This document shows, one piece after another, positions 38,201 to 53,194 of a stretch of 64,000 bases of DNA (position 1 is the stretch's first letter; each line of letters opens with the position of its first letter). The translations under genes and the position numbers were made by a program. Source of the DNA: Camarhynchus parvulus (lineage: Eukaryota > Chordata > Aves > Passeriformes > Thraupidae); contig NC_044572.1 in assembly GCF_901933205.1 (NCBI RefSeq), forward strand, positions 61,042,965 to 61,106,964, written 5' to 3'. A model generated the notes under the pieces. The model did no database searches. It was not told the DNA's origin and was given only the letters and a program-made list of their open reading frames with translations.

Positions 38201-39651
38201 TAGGAGTGAGCATAATATCTATACAGAGCTCCTTGAAGTAAAACAATCTTTTTTTCTCATCTTGAAAAAAGCCTATACATTGATTCTCATTGACATAGTT
38301 ATGAAACAAAATGGTCACTACATAGATAAAATAGTCTATCTTAGGTAATCAGAACATGCTATTTATAATCCTGAAGATTTAAACTCCAGTTCACCAACTC
38401 TGTTTCATCTCACCTTGTTTAGGGATCTCTGCCAGATGCTGGATGTTAAAAGACTACTCAGCCTATCCCCTTTCTAAAGCCAGTAAAAGGGAAATACATG
38501 GCTTCAAAAGGCACCTCAGGTCTTCTAAAAATCTAAATTATTTTAGAGATTATTATCTTCATTGACCATAAAGAGAGCTGAGCAAAACAGACTCTCAAAT
38601 TACAGCACTTAGGCAAGATAAATCTAGGGCTTAATACATAACTTCAAAAGGCATGTGACTATAGCCACCCTGGCTTTAGAGGGATAACATCTGTGTTTAA
38701 AACCTTTCCTGACAATACTGACCATGGTAATGGGCATTACTCTGGGTTAGGAATGTATCCTGAGAGGAGGATCTACACAAACTTTAAAGGGAAGGGGACT
38801 ACCCCAGAGATGCACATAAACAACTGATTTTCATCGCAAAACACTGACACAGCTGAAGGATAATTCTGATCTAAATTAATTGCTACACCGTTTGATTTAC
38901 AGGACAGTACATAACTGCTAAATGAACATTTTCTATTTGCACTTCCAATTTTCAGTTTAAAAGCAGGTGCTTAACTGATACTCTTTTCTGGCTTTCCAGG
39001 TTCAAGTGTCCTATATGAATATCAACATGGGAATTCAAAAGCCAAAGCCAACCAGCTGAGATTTGTATGAAGTCATTCTTAGCCATAAATTACAGAATAA
39101 GAGTGTCCACCCGTTCCCAGGTTTTCAGCATGTTTTCCAAGAAGTTCTGCTAATTCAAATAATTCCGAGTAAAATTCCATCAAACTTGGCTTTCATGAAG
39201 TACATATTGGATATTTGCATTTCATGCAAGGCTCTGTTTTAAGGGCAGCAGACAGGTTCCCAGTCATGAATGCAGATACTGGCCTACACTGCAAGGTAGG
39301 CAAGTATCACTATCTCTGGTTTGCAAACATCATCAAAACTTTTATGAACAGAACCACAGAAATACCATACAACATATCTTCCTGGTTTATGAGGCCAAAG
39401 CAGTAGGGATGTATGGACACTTGGCATCTTGGTAAGGTTCCAGTGATTGCCTTTCACAATGGCACTGCTAAAGCTTTGCTCACTGGAGTATTTTACAAAT
39501 GAAAGAATAAAGTGCATTAAACTTAAAAGTGTATACCAATTACAGATGTACAGCTTGAGAAATAAAGTGCTTGCTTTTTGAAATACACTTAGCATTTTTT
39601 ATGCTGCATCATCTCTTTTATAGCAGTGCTCCTAGTGTTATGTGCTGCTGT

Positions 39652-39672
39652 TGGGAGTGCTCAGCACTCCCA
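39652..39672. repeat. Near-palindrome, 10-bp arms around one base
   Basis: TGGGAGTGCT and AGCACTCCCA are separated by a single C. The element is GC-richer than its surroundings. It could form a tight hairpin on either strand or bind a dimeric factor, but nothing else supports either role. Confidence 0.85.
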
Positions 39673-42600
39673 CTAATCACATTCCAGAGTTTCAAACTGG
39701 ATATGAAAAGAAAATTACTTAAAGCTTGCCTTATACAGTAGAATAGCCAGGGGAAAGGGTTAGTTGGAGGTCAGGAGAATGCAAGGAGCCTTAGCAGAGG
39801 GCTTTCATAGCTATGTATTTCTCCTGGAAGCAGTGGCTTCATGCTCATCTTGGCCAAAGAGCCTGCAGTGCCCTACCATGCACGGCACCTGCACCTTCTG
39901 ACTCAGAGAGCAGCAGCAAAGAGGGGGTTACAGCCTTCCAGAGCAGCAACACTGGCTTGGTTGTGTGGGTTTGTGCAGATGAAAGAATAGGCATGAGAGA
40001 CTTCCCTTGGGTGATGGGTGTATGGCAGAAGGTGATGGGTTTTTGATGCTAGATGTTACACTGGGAAAGACAGAGAAGGAAGCACTGGAGTTCTCATTCA
40101 GGATTCACTCACCTGTGGAGCTGTTGTATGCCTTCAATAGAATACATATATGGATTAGGCCCCATGCTTTCAGTCTGCACAGCAAGTTTGATGATTTCAA
40201 AGTACAGATACACAGGCTTTGTGAAGCCTCTTAAGACCTATAAAGTCCCAGAAACCTGACCAGGAGTTCCAACACATAGGATCATTTGGAGATCAAGCAC
40301 CTTAAAACTCCAGAAAATGTCAATGAAATAAAGTATCCCGTTCCAATGGCTCAACTATCACAGGGAGCACAGGTTTTGCATGTTTTTCTATGGAGCTCAG
40401 GAAGAGAGGAAACACTACCATTACCTACATCCATTCATGGGTCCCAAAACATAACCTGTCAGCTAAATCTTTCATTCCCCCTTGTCTCTCCTTTTCCTTC
40501 CCCTATGATCCCCTCAAAACAATCTGCACAGTTACACATCCTTCTTTAGGATGTGTAACTTAGGTGTACTTAGGATGTGTACTTTGGGTGTAACTTCTTT
40601 TTAGTTACTACTTAGCAACTAAAAATGAAAAGTGAGGGATAACTGCGTAGGAGAGTTGATGTCTCTTTGTGCACGGCATGAGCACTTGAGTTTGGAGTAC
40701 ACCACAAACACAAAGGGGTAAGCTTTGGACACCACCAGAGGGGAACTGGCTGTGAACCTCTGTGATGCATTATTATGTGCTTCAGGTACTTTACACCCTT
40801 GGCAGGTTTATTACTGCCTAGAATTTACCTGTTGCACAAAAGAGCTCCTTCACCTTGTGGTGTGACATTATAGTTTGATTTACACACAGCCTATGGCAAG
40901 GCCTCAACCCATATTATGTTTAAAAAGTAGCATTATTTTAAAGAAACACAGAACCACAGTAACACCACATATGGTAAGGATATGAAGTTGCCCTTCCTTT
41001 CCTTCTGCCCAAATCAGGCAATAAATAAATAACAGTGGAAGTTCAGTCCTGTATTTTTCAAATGCAGATCAAAACAAGCTCTAGTTTACTAGAATTTCTC
41101 TGGTAGTTCCAACACAACTTCCTCCTCCATCCCAACAAGAGGAGCAGAAGAGCCTCTGACACACTGCCTTTAGAAAGCCAGCCTGAGGGAGTTCTAATTG
41201 CTGGTAAATAAACACATTCTCAGACAACATGGTCCTTTAAAATAAATATTGAAAAAGAGGGGAAAAAAAAGTGTGGGGGGAGAAAATAGCAGAACTTATA
41301 TAAGCAACAATAAATCAACTATGTCTCTCAGCTAAGTTGAAGACAAAGCCAACCTGGTATTAAAGAAAGATTTTCAAAACTGTACCCTTAATGCTTAAAA
41401 TTTTAAAGTAGAATCAATATCCTATTGCCAACAGAACATTTTCTGTCTCTCAATTCTGCAAAAACTGCCTTTCAAAAATATTTTGCCATAGTAAGATAAC
41501 AAATCTTGTCCTTTAAATAGTCACCCTCTCACACACATTCTTTATAAAATGGGAATAAAATCTTAAATGTACAAACTGAAAACAGAGACAATAATATGCT
41601 CTTAGCTTTGTTTTTGTTAATAGTTTTGCCTCAAGGTTGAGACCTTTCTGAGCTGAGGGATCTATTATTCAAAGCACAGTAAATTTTACCACAGCAATGA
41701 CAGCCAGAGGACAGTGTCCTTATTGCAAAGACTACATTTCAGTATTTTCAGGTCTAGTTTCAAAGTACTTGGGAAGACTGTATTAACACCTAATTCATCT
41801 CCTTACAGAAATCTTTCTGTAAAAAATGCTAATATTTTTCATGAAACACTGGTTCTAGGTACTCAAATGAAGATGATGAGAAGAGGTTAATTTTCAGAAA
41901 TTAAATGTTACCTAAAAGAAAATTTTTTAAATTAGGGGAAAAATTTAGAAAAAAAAAAAATCAAACTTCCCAATTTTAATAGGTTAAATCCATCAAAACT
42001 GAAACATCAAATTACAATCTTGGTCAAAGGGTAGTGACTTGCTCATTTTTGTCCCCTCTGTCTACATATGTGTAGGTATTATTATACTGGCTATAACAAC
42101 CAATTATGGATCAATAACTTTGTGGCCTCTGAGCAAAGAGGAAATCCATTCATCCATTTTACTTTTTTCTTTTCCAAAGGTGATTCAATGATACAGTAGT
42201 ACCACATCCACAGAACACTGAAAACACTTTATTTCTTTAGTCAAAGCTCTGTGGTTTCATTTTTGAGGTAAAGTTTTGTAACTATTTAACAAGTCAGCCA
42301 CCAGTGGATTTAAGTCTTCAGACTGCCTCAAATTTAAACAAAATAATAATTGCTGTTTTCCCATTCTGCTTAATAGTGTGAAGTAAAAAAACAACCACCA
42401 AATCTTCAGCTATGTCTGTGAAATTCATATGCTCTAGTAATGCCTCTTCCATTGATTTTAACAAAGGTCTTAAGGCTTGTCTTGGAGCAAATAAACTGTG
42501 ATATTCTTAAGAATATGGTAACTGATACCTTCATCCTGGAAATTTTCAGGCTTCAAAGGGCACTGGAAGTCAGTTCCAACAACAACACCTTTTCTTTCTC

Positions 42601-42800
42601 CCCTCATGCCACAGCCAAATTAAATCACCCTCGACTGAAGGCAGGTTTAAATGTTGTATAATGCAAAAAGATGAACAGGAGGGGTGCATGACAAGAAGCT
42701 TCTCTGCTGCTTTTTCCAAGAGAAAGGCAATAGAGTCTAGATATTGACACTGACCTATTGAAAACATTTATGAAAACCTTTGATTTCTAAAGATACATAC

Positions 42801-42897
42801 CCCTATAATACTTAATCCTTTCAGGTACTCCTGGCGAGGTTGAGCTTGTGGTACACAGCCTGCTAGAACAACTTTCTTCTTCCCTTCTTGGGCTTTC
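42801..42897 (-). CDS. CDKAL1: CDKAL1 internal coding exon (end of N-terminal MTTase domain)
   Basis: CDKAL1 is a radical-SAM methylthiotransferase that converts t6A37 to ms2t6A in tRNA-Lys(UUU); the protein is anchored to the endoplasmic reticulum. This 97-bp exon reads, on the minus strand, one split-codon base and then 32 codons, including [25 protein letters not shown] and KGLSIIG. This agrees closely with vertebrate CDKAL1 as I recall it. The Cys codon at 42855-42857 lies in GCVPQ and should be the third cysteine of the N-terminal [4Fe-4S] cluster (the others, in WGCSHN- and NSCTVK-type motifs, lie in upstream exons outside the window). The acceptor is ctttctttag just above 42897 and the donor is gtatgt just below 42801. 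The exon ends on a complete codon (phase 0), which joins the next exon directly. Identification comes from recalled protein sequence and was not searched; the splice fit makes it very secure. Confidence 0.96.
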
Positions 42898-45800
42898 CTA
42901 AAGAAAGACAAACAGTGTGTCAGTATTTTTTAAATTATCATTTTCAATTTCAACACAGTCACATTATGCATGTGACAACAGAAAACAATCCCAATGAAGA
43001 CCTCACCAAATCAGAAGCAATTTGAGCATGTCTGAGCCTCAGAAACCAAACAAACCAACACACCAAAAGAAGCCCACGTGAAGCTACAGCAAACCTGGTT
43101 CCATTTGGGGAGTATGTACAGAGACCATGACCATTGCATATGTTGGACAAAAACATAACCTTGAAAGCTCTAATCAAGATCACTTTATTTGCCAAAATGA
43201 TAGAAGAGAAACTGGCCAAGAAAGATGGAACGGAGTAATTGACATCGATTCAAGAAGTTACACAGAATGCAAGGGACAGAGGACAGGATGCAGGCAGGAA
43301 CCCCTAGCTTAGAACAGACCCATTTATGTAGCACCAGTCAGAACTGACCAGTTACATCAGTCTTCTGATGTCTACTTAAAACATTTATTTACTTTGAAAT
43401 AGGCAGTTACTTTAAAATGTTTACGTATTTAAGCATATTGAACACTTTGTCTGGATAACTTACATTATTCCTTAGCTTTTACACTACCTTAGCATCAGGC
43501 AGGAAATCAAAACACTATGATGAAATGGTTAACACTGTTCATCTCATTAGTAACATTTTTACTCACTTTGAACTCAGCAGTATCAAGCCAGCGCTGAGTC
43601 TTAAAACTGATGGAAGGCATGCACAGAACTAGTGGCTACATGCAAAAACAGCGAGATGCAAAACCTGCCAATGTCCATTCAGCTTTGAACATCATCCATC
43701 ACCACATTAACCAACACAACAACTGCATTAAGAATGTGCAAAACACAGAAGAAGGAAAGTGCTGAATAATATTAGGAGATTTGCCAGGTCTAACATATTA
43801 TGGGTTGCTCCAAGAACAATCTTTCATGGTTGCATGTTGTATCATGGCTTCTGTCAAACTGGAACCCGGATCTTTTCTCCAGCAATGTATGAATTCATGA
43901 AGTGTTTACTGTTATGTTGGAATAGGCTAAGACACATCACAACAATTTTCAGAAAAAATATCCACAATACACAGGTACATAGACAATTTTATACTCTTCA
44001 GGTTGCTTGAGCTGTCTGCAAGATGAATGCACTAAAGGAAGTGATGTTCAACAAGCACATGAATGCTAAATGAGTATCTGTCGATCTCCAGCAAAGGCAA
44101 TTTTAACAAAAAAACCCCAAACAAATGCAGAGTGGTACCACAGAGAGTTTCCCTGCTCAGAATTTTCACTCCACACTTGTTATATGGACAAATCTGTTTA
44201 CAATTTACAGCTCAAATGAAAGCTCAATATAGCACACAGATTGCCATAATAAAGGAGATCACAGGCCATTTTGCTAAATACCTTGTGTTGGCTGCTGCAC
44301 TAAAATAAGGTATTTTAATGGAAAGAAACAAACACAAGTGACAAATAACAAGTAAATAGATTATGACTGTTACTTCATATCCAATATAAATGCAGCAAAT
44401 ATCTATAAGATTTTTGATTTTGTTTTAGTGGGACTTTCAGGAAATATTCAGACATCACACAGAACCTTGTTGGTCCTCTACTTGCACAATGAGTGTATAA
44501 TATAAATGCACATCTTTTCACCTCTTCCTTGATAATATTTCTGTGGGTAAAGAACTATGATAAGAAGCTAATTTAATATATTTCTTTGGCACAGAATGTA
44601 GAAACATGTCTCCAAAACCTGTAATCTCTTTTCTTTCAGTGGTAAACATTTAAGGGTTTTGCAAAACTTCAATGGAGGTTACCTACTACATATCCAAGAA
44701 AAAATAAGAAAATAAAAATCATACTTCATGCTTTACCTAAAAATGTCACATAGCACCATGTGACACTCCACTAACTCAAAGGATAAAAATCACTACTTAG
44801 ATAGTCTAACAGACTCAACCTAATGCCTGGAGGCAAGACAATAAGGCCTGTCTCCAGCAAACAAAGCACACATCCCTAGGCAACTTGGCATCTGGTATAA
44901 TCTGCTGCAAGCAACAGCCCGCTCCATCTACTTGAAAACCTGCGAGCACCACAGAAGAAAAAGCTTTTATTCATGCCTTTTTATCTGAGAAAAAAAAATA
45001 AACAAAGTTTCCCTCGACACATTAAATGGCATTTTAATGTTATTTCACAGCTTTAACATTTTGCTGTATCTTCTGGGACTATAACTAGAGCTAGGGGGAA
45101 AAAGTTAAAATGAGTATTCTTCATAATAAGCATTGCCTTCACTTAACTTTTTAAAAGTTGTACAGGTCTCTACAGAGTAAAGAATTTTGTACCCTGAGAT
45201 TTTTTTTTCTTTAAAATGCAATTAAGTGGAAATACCAGAACTAAATTTTCAATCATAGCAAATTTTCATTACCTTCATGATATACCACACAATACATAAA
45301 ACCCACCATAAATGAAAAGCCATTGTAAGGAAATTTTTTTGGCCTCATTTTCAAGAAACCACTTCTCAAAATATGCATTCCAGTGCTATATTGTCACCTC
45401 CTTTTAATATTGTTTAATGAGCCCTACTCATATTAACAAAAGCCTGCAAAAATTATCCTTCAGAAATCTAGTTAGCACGAGAACTGTATTAGAAGAGCCT
45501 TTAGTCTTCAAAAACATGAATAGTAAGGAGAATAATACCTCATGGAATCTAGTAGGTGGCATGAATAAATACATCCTCTCTTTTAGAACCCTTTTTATTT
45601 TTAAGTTACATGAACTTTACCTTGAACTTTCAATTTAATTGACTCATGAAACATCTTCTAGAAATATTCATTTCTAAAAGCTACTTGCAAAATATACATC
45701 TGAATAGAAATTTAATTAGAGCAATTATTATTTTTTTAAGAAAGGAATTATTCAAGCTACTTCCTAAGCAACGGGTGGGAAAAAAAAAACAAGTGGGAAA

Positions 45801-48800
45801 CAACAGGGGCATGAAGTGCTGCATACAGCAGAGGACTCATACAAGATCACAAGATTTATACTCCATTGCAGAGATAATGAAATATGTTCCATGTATTCTG
45901 CCTTTAAAAAGCAAATTTAAGAATGTAACTGGAGAATTTCTGCCTTACTCATGAGCACTTGTATTTATGTTAGGAACCTTCCCAAACTGGAATATTTTTC
46001 TCACAATTCTATGTAGTTTGTTGCATGGTTTCTCTAATTTTTATTTTTTAAACTCCAAGAAAATTTAATCAGTAATACAACAAAGACAAAGAAACACCTC
46101 CCACCCTCCAAGAAAGCTCCCCATAAGCATTTGCTACCGCAGCACTGTGTGTATAGCAACACTGCTGGATACCATGGCAGCCAGTGCAGGAAGCTGTTCC
46201 ACTTTTTCATGACTCACACAGATACTCGGGTGGAACCACCAAAAGAAAAAAGCTAGGGACATTTCCCTGAGGTTCAAATCTAAGGAAGGCAATAAAAAAG
46301 TGAAAGCAGAGAAGATGGGCCAAGTTCAACAGAAGACCATCTGTGATATTGAAAGTAATTGCTAACTTGCTCTTTGCTAGAGACAAGAGGAGCCAGACCA
46401 CCACCGCTTGCCTGCTCATTTCCCTCTCCATAAGCAGAGCTGCCCACTGGAGTTTTGTAAGCTGTGAACTCTTAAGTAACTCACAGCTTTCAGGGAGCCA
46501 CCACTACACCCCACCAAGGGATCCCAGCTGCACAGGAAGGCTTAACAGGCCTCTGAAATAAAAAGCACTCTGGTCTGCAGGGAGGAAAGCTGATAAACTA
46601 CAGACTTGTCACCATGAAACATGTAATTTGTAAAGTGCTGCTCTAGTATCAGATATGTGAAACCAAGTATTTTGCCTGCAAGCCCCACATTTTTTCTTCA
46701 AAAACCCATTGTTGGTGGAATTAAATAATGAAGAAGTGTATAAACAATGAGCAGAAGGTTGCCTGCTGCAGGACTAAGTAACAGTCAAATACAAGTAAGA
46801 GAAGAACCAAGAGCAGAATTTTTAAACAAACACAAGAAATTAAGGGGGAAAGTGCTTTACAGTGAGCTTCTTCAGGCTTTGTATGGATAGCACTTGGGAA
46901 ATGTTCATAAAATAAGAACTATTTCTAATGCTGAAGTACAACTGGAAGTAACTTTGTTATCTGAAATAAAAAAGTAATTATTTCAACCTGAATCCTACTA
47001 GGCAGATGACAACTGACCATCCACGAGCTATTCCCACCAAATGCAGCACTCATCTCCTCATTGTTGTACCTGCACAAACCTGGCAACTTCCCTGTAAGAT
47101 GTGTATACTTAAATGGAATTGTGCAATGCATCATTGTAGCCTACTCATGCCATTCTTGTGGCCTCCTATTACACAAAATCCACAACAGTCCTTATCAGGT
47201 GGGAAAGCCATAAACAAAGGGGAGCTTTGTGTCTAGAAGTGCCCAAAGCAATGTCAGTATACATGAAAAAGTTCTGCTACAGCAGCTCTAGCTAAATAGA
47301 GTATTAGCTGGTTATATGGATGAGATCAGGCTGCCAATGGTTCTAAAAAGTAAAATTCAGGAGATACTACTTCCCAGGCTGTAGAAATGGTGTTGTGATA
47401 CCTCTGGGGAAAAAGAAATGCTATTTGTCTGAAGATACAAATATGTGAAAGATCTTCCAACTCTCTCATCTGCTGAACTAATCAGCAGAAAGCCACAAGT
47501 CTTAAAGAGAGCGCAACATCCATGGAATTAAAAGATTCCACAGCATTTGGAATGCACTCCTGAAAATCCATAAAATCACACAGTCATCTTCTGTTTGAAA
47601 AATTACAAACGATAAGTTAAACTGTGGCTTTACAGGCTTCTAATGTCTCATTAGTACCCAGAAGCTCACTTTCCATCCTCTCTGTCTGCTGTTGTTGCTC
47701 TTACCTTTCTCCAACTTCAACGCCCCCTCTTTCTCACTTCTGGCCATCTGGTATCACTCCTCCTCTGCTCCAAGCTCTGCAGCTCACTGGGCCCTTCCAC
47801 AGCCCCATTTAACTCACTGATATAGAAAAAATTTATTGAGCCAAGACTGGAGGGGTTTTAACTGTTTTGTTTCATTAAGTTAGCTCATAGGAGAAGGGAT
47901 GCAGCAGAACCCAGAAAAGTGAGGGAAAACAAAAGGCGTTGGGAAGGAAACAGAAAAAGAGAAGGACACAGGAACTCCTTGTTTTATCTCTGATGAGCTT
48001 AACAAGTCTTATGAAACCTCTGAGGTCACAATATGCTGAGCAGAGTGGGTGAGTAAGAAACAAAAAGGATGTTAGAAACTCATGAATGTTCTGCTTTCAA
48101 AGTTACTGACATCCCCATAGACAAAGGATTGTGGAAAACCTAATGAAAGTTTGTCAACAATATTAATCAGAGCAGAACCACTCAAGAATCTGCTTAGGCA
48201 TGTCAGCTTCCTTGTGCACTTCCACAGCCCCCAAAAATTACCGTAGTTTATCTGTGAAGATGCAAAGTTCACTTGAGGATGCCTATGCTGATTATTGGAG
48301 TTTACTCAACTGCTCTTGGAGGACCAGTCTCTAGCAAAGCGGCCGTCTCACTGCCAAGCTAAACCCACCAAACTTCTCAAATACCATTTCCTGTGGCAAA
48401 TACCATCAGGTAACATGCAAATATTCCAGGGCAATAATAAGTTGCATGCCCTCCTCCTGACAAAGGCAAGCATGTCTTCTCTGAAAATGCTTCAAAAAGA
48501 TAAAAATGCTTGCTCCGTCAAACTCCAAACTGAGGCTGTAAAGACATGCTCCAAGCAAAAATTAATACATAAAAGCATAAAAATATCCTTCCCTAAGAGA
48601 GGTTTTTATAGCAGGTGAAATGTCAGCTCTGAGAATAACCCCAAGACTCACACGCTACATACCAAATTATTCCCCAAGTTTCTGAATTCAATGGAAACTT
48701 GTTTTCACCCAACTACCTGGCATGCAAGTGAAGTGACTTCAGCTTTGTCTGCAAGAGGCAATCTGAATTGAAACTCTAGACACACTCAAATCAGTGTCTG

Positions 48801-50693
48801 AGCTTCGCTCAAATTTTCTGTAAATGTAACTTTATAGGCAGCAATTAAAGGTGCAACGGCTATTCCTGGGCAGTCATTACTCACACAAACATAGCATGGT
48901 AATGGTGGTCTTTTCTTCCTGCAAAGGCTTTCAAATTAATAGTTCAAAGACTTTGTCAAACTGAAAAACCAGACCAGAATGTTTTCAGGAAGAGGATGGG
49001 ATGAAAAAACAAATCCTCAATCTCACCTTGGCTCTGGCTAGTAATTTTTGTAGCCCCAAGCAAAGCTGAATTGATCAACATGAGCGAGAAACTTCCAGGA
49101 TGTCTTTTGGTCAGGCTAGGCAAAAATGGTTACATGCCAGTTCCTGTCCCTACAGATGATTAAGAAAACAGATTTTTAAAAATCAATATACCATAGCTTT
49201 AAAGCAAATCTGCAAAACCCATAATTAGAAGTTACCAGCCTTACAACTGTTCTTAAAAGGAAAGTGTAATTAATGACAATCTGCTCCTTAAAAAATTTCA
49301 TCTTGGCTGCTGGCAGACAGATTTTTACTTGTTGGCTAAAAAGCATATATATTTTAAATTTAATTTTTTTTTCCTTGTAATTACAAAGTTGTTGGATTGG
49401 ATTTTTTTCCCTTTTTCTGTTTATTGAGAAGACTGAGAGACCTTGTCATGTAACAGAAAATACCAGAAATAGAATTTGTCCTCCCAAGACTGTTGAGCAG
49501 ACTGGGACCTGGCAATCTGCTCAGGGGGTGCCAAGACACCCACTCACTGGTTCAAACCTCCCCCAGCTCTTGTCAAGTGAACAGCACAGTCTGCCAGGAC
49601 TTGTTGAGCACTGACAAACCTTCACTGCCTAACACAGGTGACATCCATGCTTTGCAGAAGGTACTTGCTAGAACATTGAGAGAAAATTTCTTCCTGCAGT
49701 ATTTTGCAAGTGTTTAGGCTCCCACCATTCCTCAGATAAAACAATCAAGTATTTGCCTTTGCTGCTCTACAAATCTGGGCTTTATGAGTTTTGGTGTCAA
49801 GCACATTGTTGGTAGGAGACACTACTATGCTCCTTAGCTCCTTTTCCTCCTCCCTCCTTTCAGTGCTCTTCTTCATCCCTCTGCTGACAGCACAAGTATC
49901 CTCAACTTCTCTGGGGCACAGAGTTCCAGATACACTGAAGTTCTGCCCACTCAGTCTTGAAAAGCAGAGGCTGATAGAAGCCAAACCATCAGGGAGCTGA
50001 TGCAGGTGGCAGAAACTGGAACTGCCCTTCAAAAAAATTTGCAGTTTCTGAACATCCTTGAATCTTTATGTCCTTTAGCACAGAGATGACAAGTTGTAGT
50101 AGGGTTGTAAAAATACTTCACTGTCTTTCTAAATCTCCAGTTTCATGCAAACCTTTCTTCAGAAGAATCTAAGAAGTGACAATGGTGAGAGAGTTCTCAG
50201 AAGCAGAAATAGCTCCAAAGCTCTAGCAGCAATTTTGTCTTTTCTCTTTGCCTTCTGACGCTACTCTCCTTCTTTAAGAGCAAGAATTTTCACTTATTTT
50301 TCCTACGTCAAAAAAGCAAGACATCATGCTCCCCCTTCAAATTGGAAAACTTAATCCTGATCCAAATGTATTTTTGCATATCTAGATGGACTGTCAAAAG
50401 GTACACTTGTCTCAAAAACAGTGAAAGGAAATCTCATATAAATTCACTTGCAAAGTGACACTAAACTTCTGACAGATTAAAAAAATGGAAGTCAAAATCG
50501 TAACAGTGAACTTTTATATCAACCACACAGCTCTTATGCTATTCCTCTGTTCTTTCAACATAAATTCCTGCAGGAATGAGAATATTCTATCACAGTATTT
50601 CTAGAATATCTTTCCTTTATATTTAGTTAACTGACAATGTATTCTACTCCACCTTCCCAATCTTACCCTCCTCTTAGTTCTATTCATTTCTTT

Positions 50694-50707
50694 AAAAAAA
50701 AAAAAAA
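50694..50707. repeat. Poly-A run
   Basis: A homopolymer of about 14 A follows attctttct-type sequence within the intron. There is no recognisable retroposed body next to it. Confidence 0.8.
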
Positions 50708-53194
50708 GGAGTGCAGTTTAGGGCCCAGAATAATGATTGTAATTAATGTGTGAAATACTACACTGCATCTCAGGTTCAAAGTACAGGCAGGCTTCAAGTT
50801 ATATGTATGCATGGCCAATGGTTGTAATAGAAAACCCCGTTGATACAATGACTAAAAAATGAAATTAGTGTTGAATGAAAATGAAATAATCCATTCTCCC
50901 CTGCCCCCAGAGGTATAGCATGCTTCTCACTAATAAGCTACCTACAAAATTTTAAAAGGATTCGTTCTAGAAGAGGTTATTAGTATTTCTCCAGGTTTTT
51001 TGCCAAGTATAATACACCAGGAATCTTCTTCCATGGGGTAAGAATGGTGAAAATCCAGATAAAGAATGCAGAATTTACATGGACTAAACACACAGGGCTG
51101 TACATGATACCAACAGTGTTTTACCAAGTCATCAGAACAAAACCCCTGCACAATTCCATGGTGTGTCTGACATGGAACATTCTGATAAAAAAATTGAACA
51201 TAACAAAGGAACTAAGAGCCAACTCATTTTTTTCTTGGACTCCTCCAGGGCAGCTGAGGAAGAAAACCACAGACCTGAAAGGCAGCCAAAGGCATCCAGG
51301 CTTTTTTTTCTCAAAATCAGGTGGCTACAGCTACTACATGAAAGAAACAAAAATAACTTCTTGAGAGCCACTAAATATAGTTTTCATCTTATATGTGCAC
51401 AGAAGACTGTCAGAAGTTATCCAACAAAGAAAAGGAAATAAAATTCAATGAAGTAATTTTTCAGAACAGTAAGCTGCATGTTCTTTTTCCCTCATGGAAC
51501 TGCTATACAAGCAGCCCCACTGTGGCTAGTTTGTGTGAGGAATTATGAATAGAAAAGGACTATAACATAGTGTGTTAAAACAGGGGAGAAAAAGCAACAA
51601 AGAACAGAGCAGAAAATTAAGGAGAAAAAAAAATATATATGTCACTCCCCAACACTGGAACCTTCATTCTGTCCAAATTTCACTGTATCACATTTTTATT
51701 AACCTTTAGGTTTTTTGTTTGCTTTAAATCCTACCAGTAAAGCCCAGCAAGCTCTTCCTAATCAAAATAGATTAGAACTGATCACAGGACCTGAACAACA
51801 ACAAAAATTATCCACTAGCCTCTACATGCCTGATCATTTTAGCAGCTCTCCAATGGACTTGGCTCCAGTCTTCTTATATCCCTCAGCTGCCTCTGCTACA
51901 CTCAAGACACAGCAATCCAGGGGAATTCCCACCAAGTAAAGAGCAATAAATGCCTCCTCTCAATATTTGTTCATGTTTTACTTATTTACAACTGAGAATG
52001 ACTCATGAGAGCTGGCTCATATTTCTGGGTCTTCACCATACATCCCCATCACCATACATCCCACATTCTTCACAACAGGCCACTTTGCCACCAGCCTTAT
52101 CTCAGTAAATTATCAAGAGAGGTCAACTAACTCTTCATTGATATCTTTAATTCCTCATTGTTTCACACCACACCTGAAAGAATGCTAAAGATGCAAACAA
52201 TTCTCCATGGACTACATTTTGACATCCAATTTATTTGTATGGGTTTTGTATTGCTAGAACATCTTAGTGGTTTCTGTGCTCACACAAATTCATCTCAATC
52301 CCTGAAAGCAACCGACTCCTACACTGCTTTAAATTTATGCTTTAGGAGGGCTTTGCACCACACACTACAATACAAATGGAAGAGATACTACAATTTTATT
52401 TCCTTCAGAGACTGAAGCTTTGAGGCTATGGTTACATATATAGATTCAAAAGTGTAATCTTGCTTCTGAAAAAAAAAATATTTTGTCTTTTCTATTCAGG
52501 CATTTTTAACTATAGTATCGAGGGTGACTTGAACGACAACTGCACTTCACCTCTGCTTGTAGTGCTGGAAAAAATTCTCCACTCAGCTGTTGTCATTGAT
52601 GCTTAAGCAGGGGAAGGGGAGAAGATGCTGTTAGAAAGGTGGAAGCCCAGAAGTGCATCAAGCAGCATAAGATGGCTTTAGTGCACTCCCACTGTGAGGA
52701 GGGACTGATCAGAGGAGCTACAGCTGCTCCTTGCTTACAATTTATGCAGCACACTTCCTTCCATTCTGGTTTAGGATTTTTGATGTCTGTGGTTGGAAAA
52801 AAAATTCCTGGGTGGTTGCTGAGAAGAAGAAGAAAAAAGACAAGTCCTAGAAGCAGCTCTGAGAAATTACCAGTTTAGACATCTAAATCTAGTTCAAAAT
52901 GTATTATTTAGAGAGCTAAAAATTGTAACTTCTGTCAGAGCTGAAGGGGTAATTTCTCTAAGCATATTAGCTTGCCTAAGAATGTTTCCTAAAATAACCA
53001 AGATATCATTCTAGTAGTTTTCACAATAGATTGTCTTCTAGACATTTAATACACTGCCAGGCATTTTATAGGGATAATAATAAATGTATGGATTCACATA
53101 AGTTTAAGGTCACATGCACATCTGAAAAATCAGAACAATTTAAAGGATTCTAGCAACAAAATTTTTAATTTGTAACAGATCAATCCAGTGTGGA

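Larger units (their letters stand above)
35007..42800 (-). other. CDKAL1: CDKAL1 intron between the 97-bp and 49-bp exons
   Basis: This complete 7,794-bp intron is defined by the two flanking exons, with a gtatgt donor and a tttttttag acceptor on the minus strand. It contains one CR1 fragment at about 38.04-38.20 kb and two short inverted repeats (36282-36320 and 39652-39672). The segment at 39.77-40.05 kb is less AT-rich and does not match anything I know. The rest is AT-rich intronic sequence with only short chance reading frames. Confidence 0.93.
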
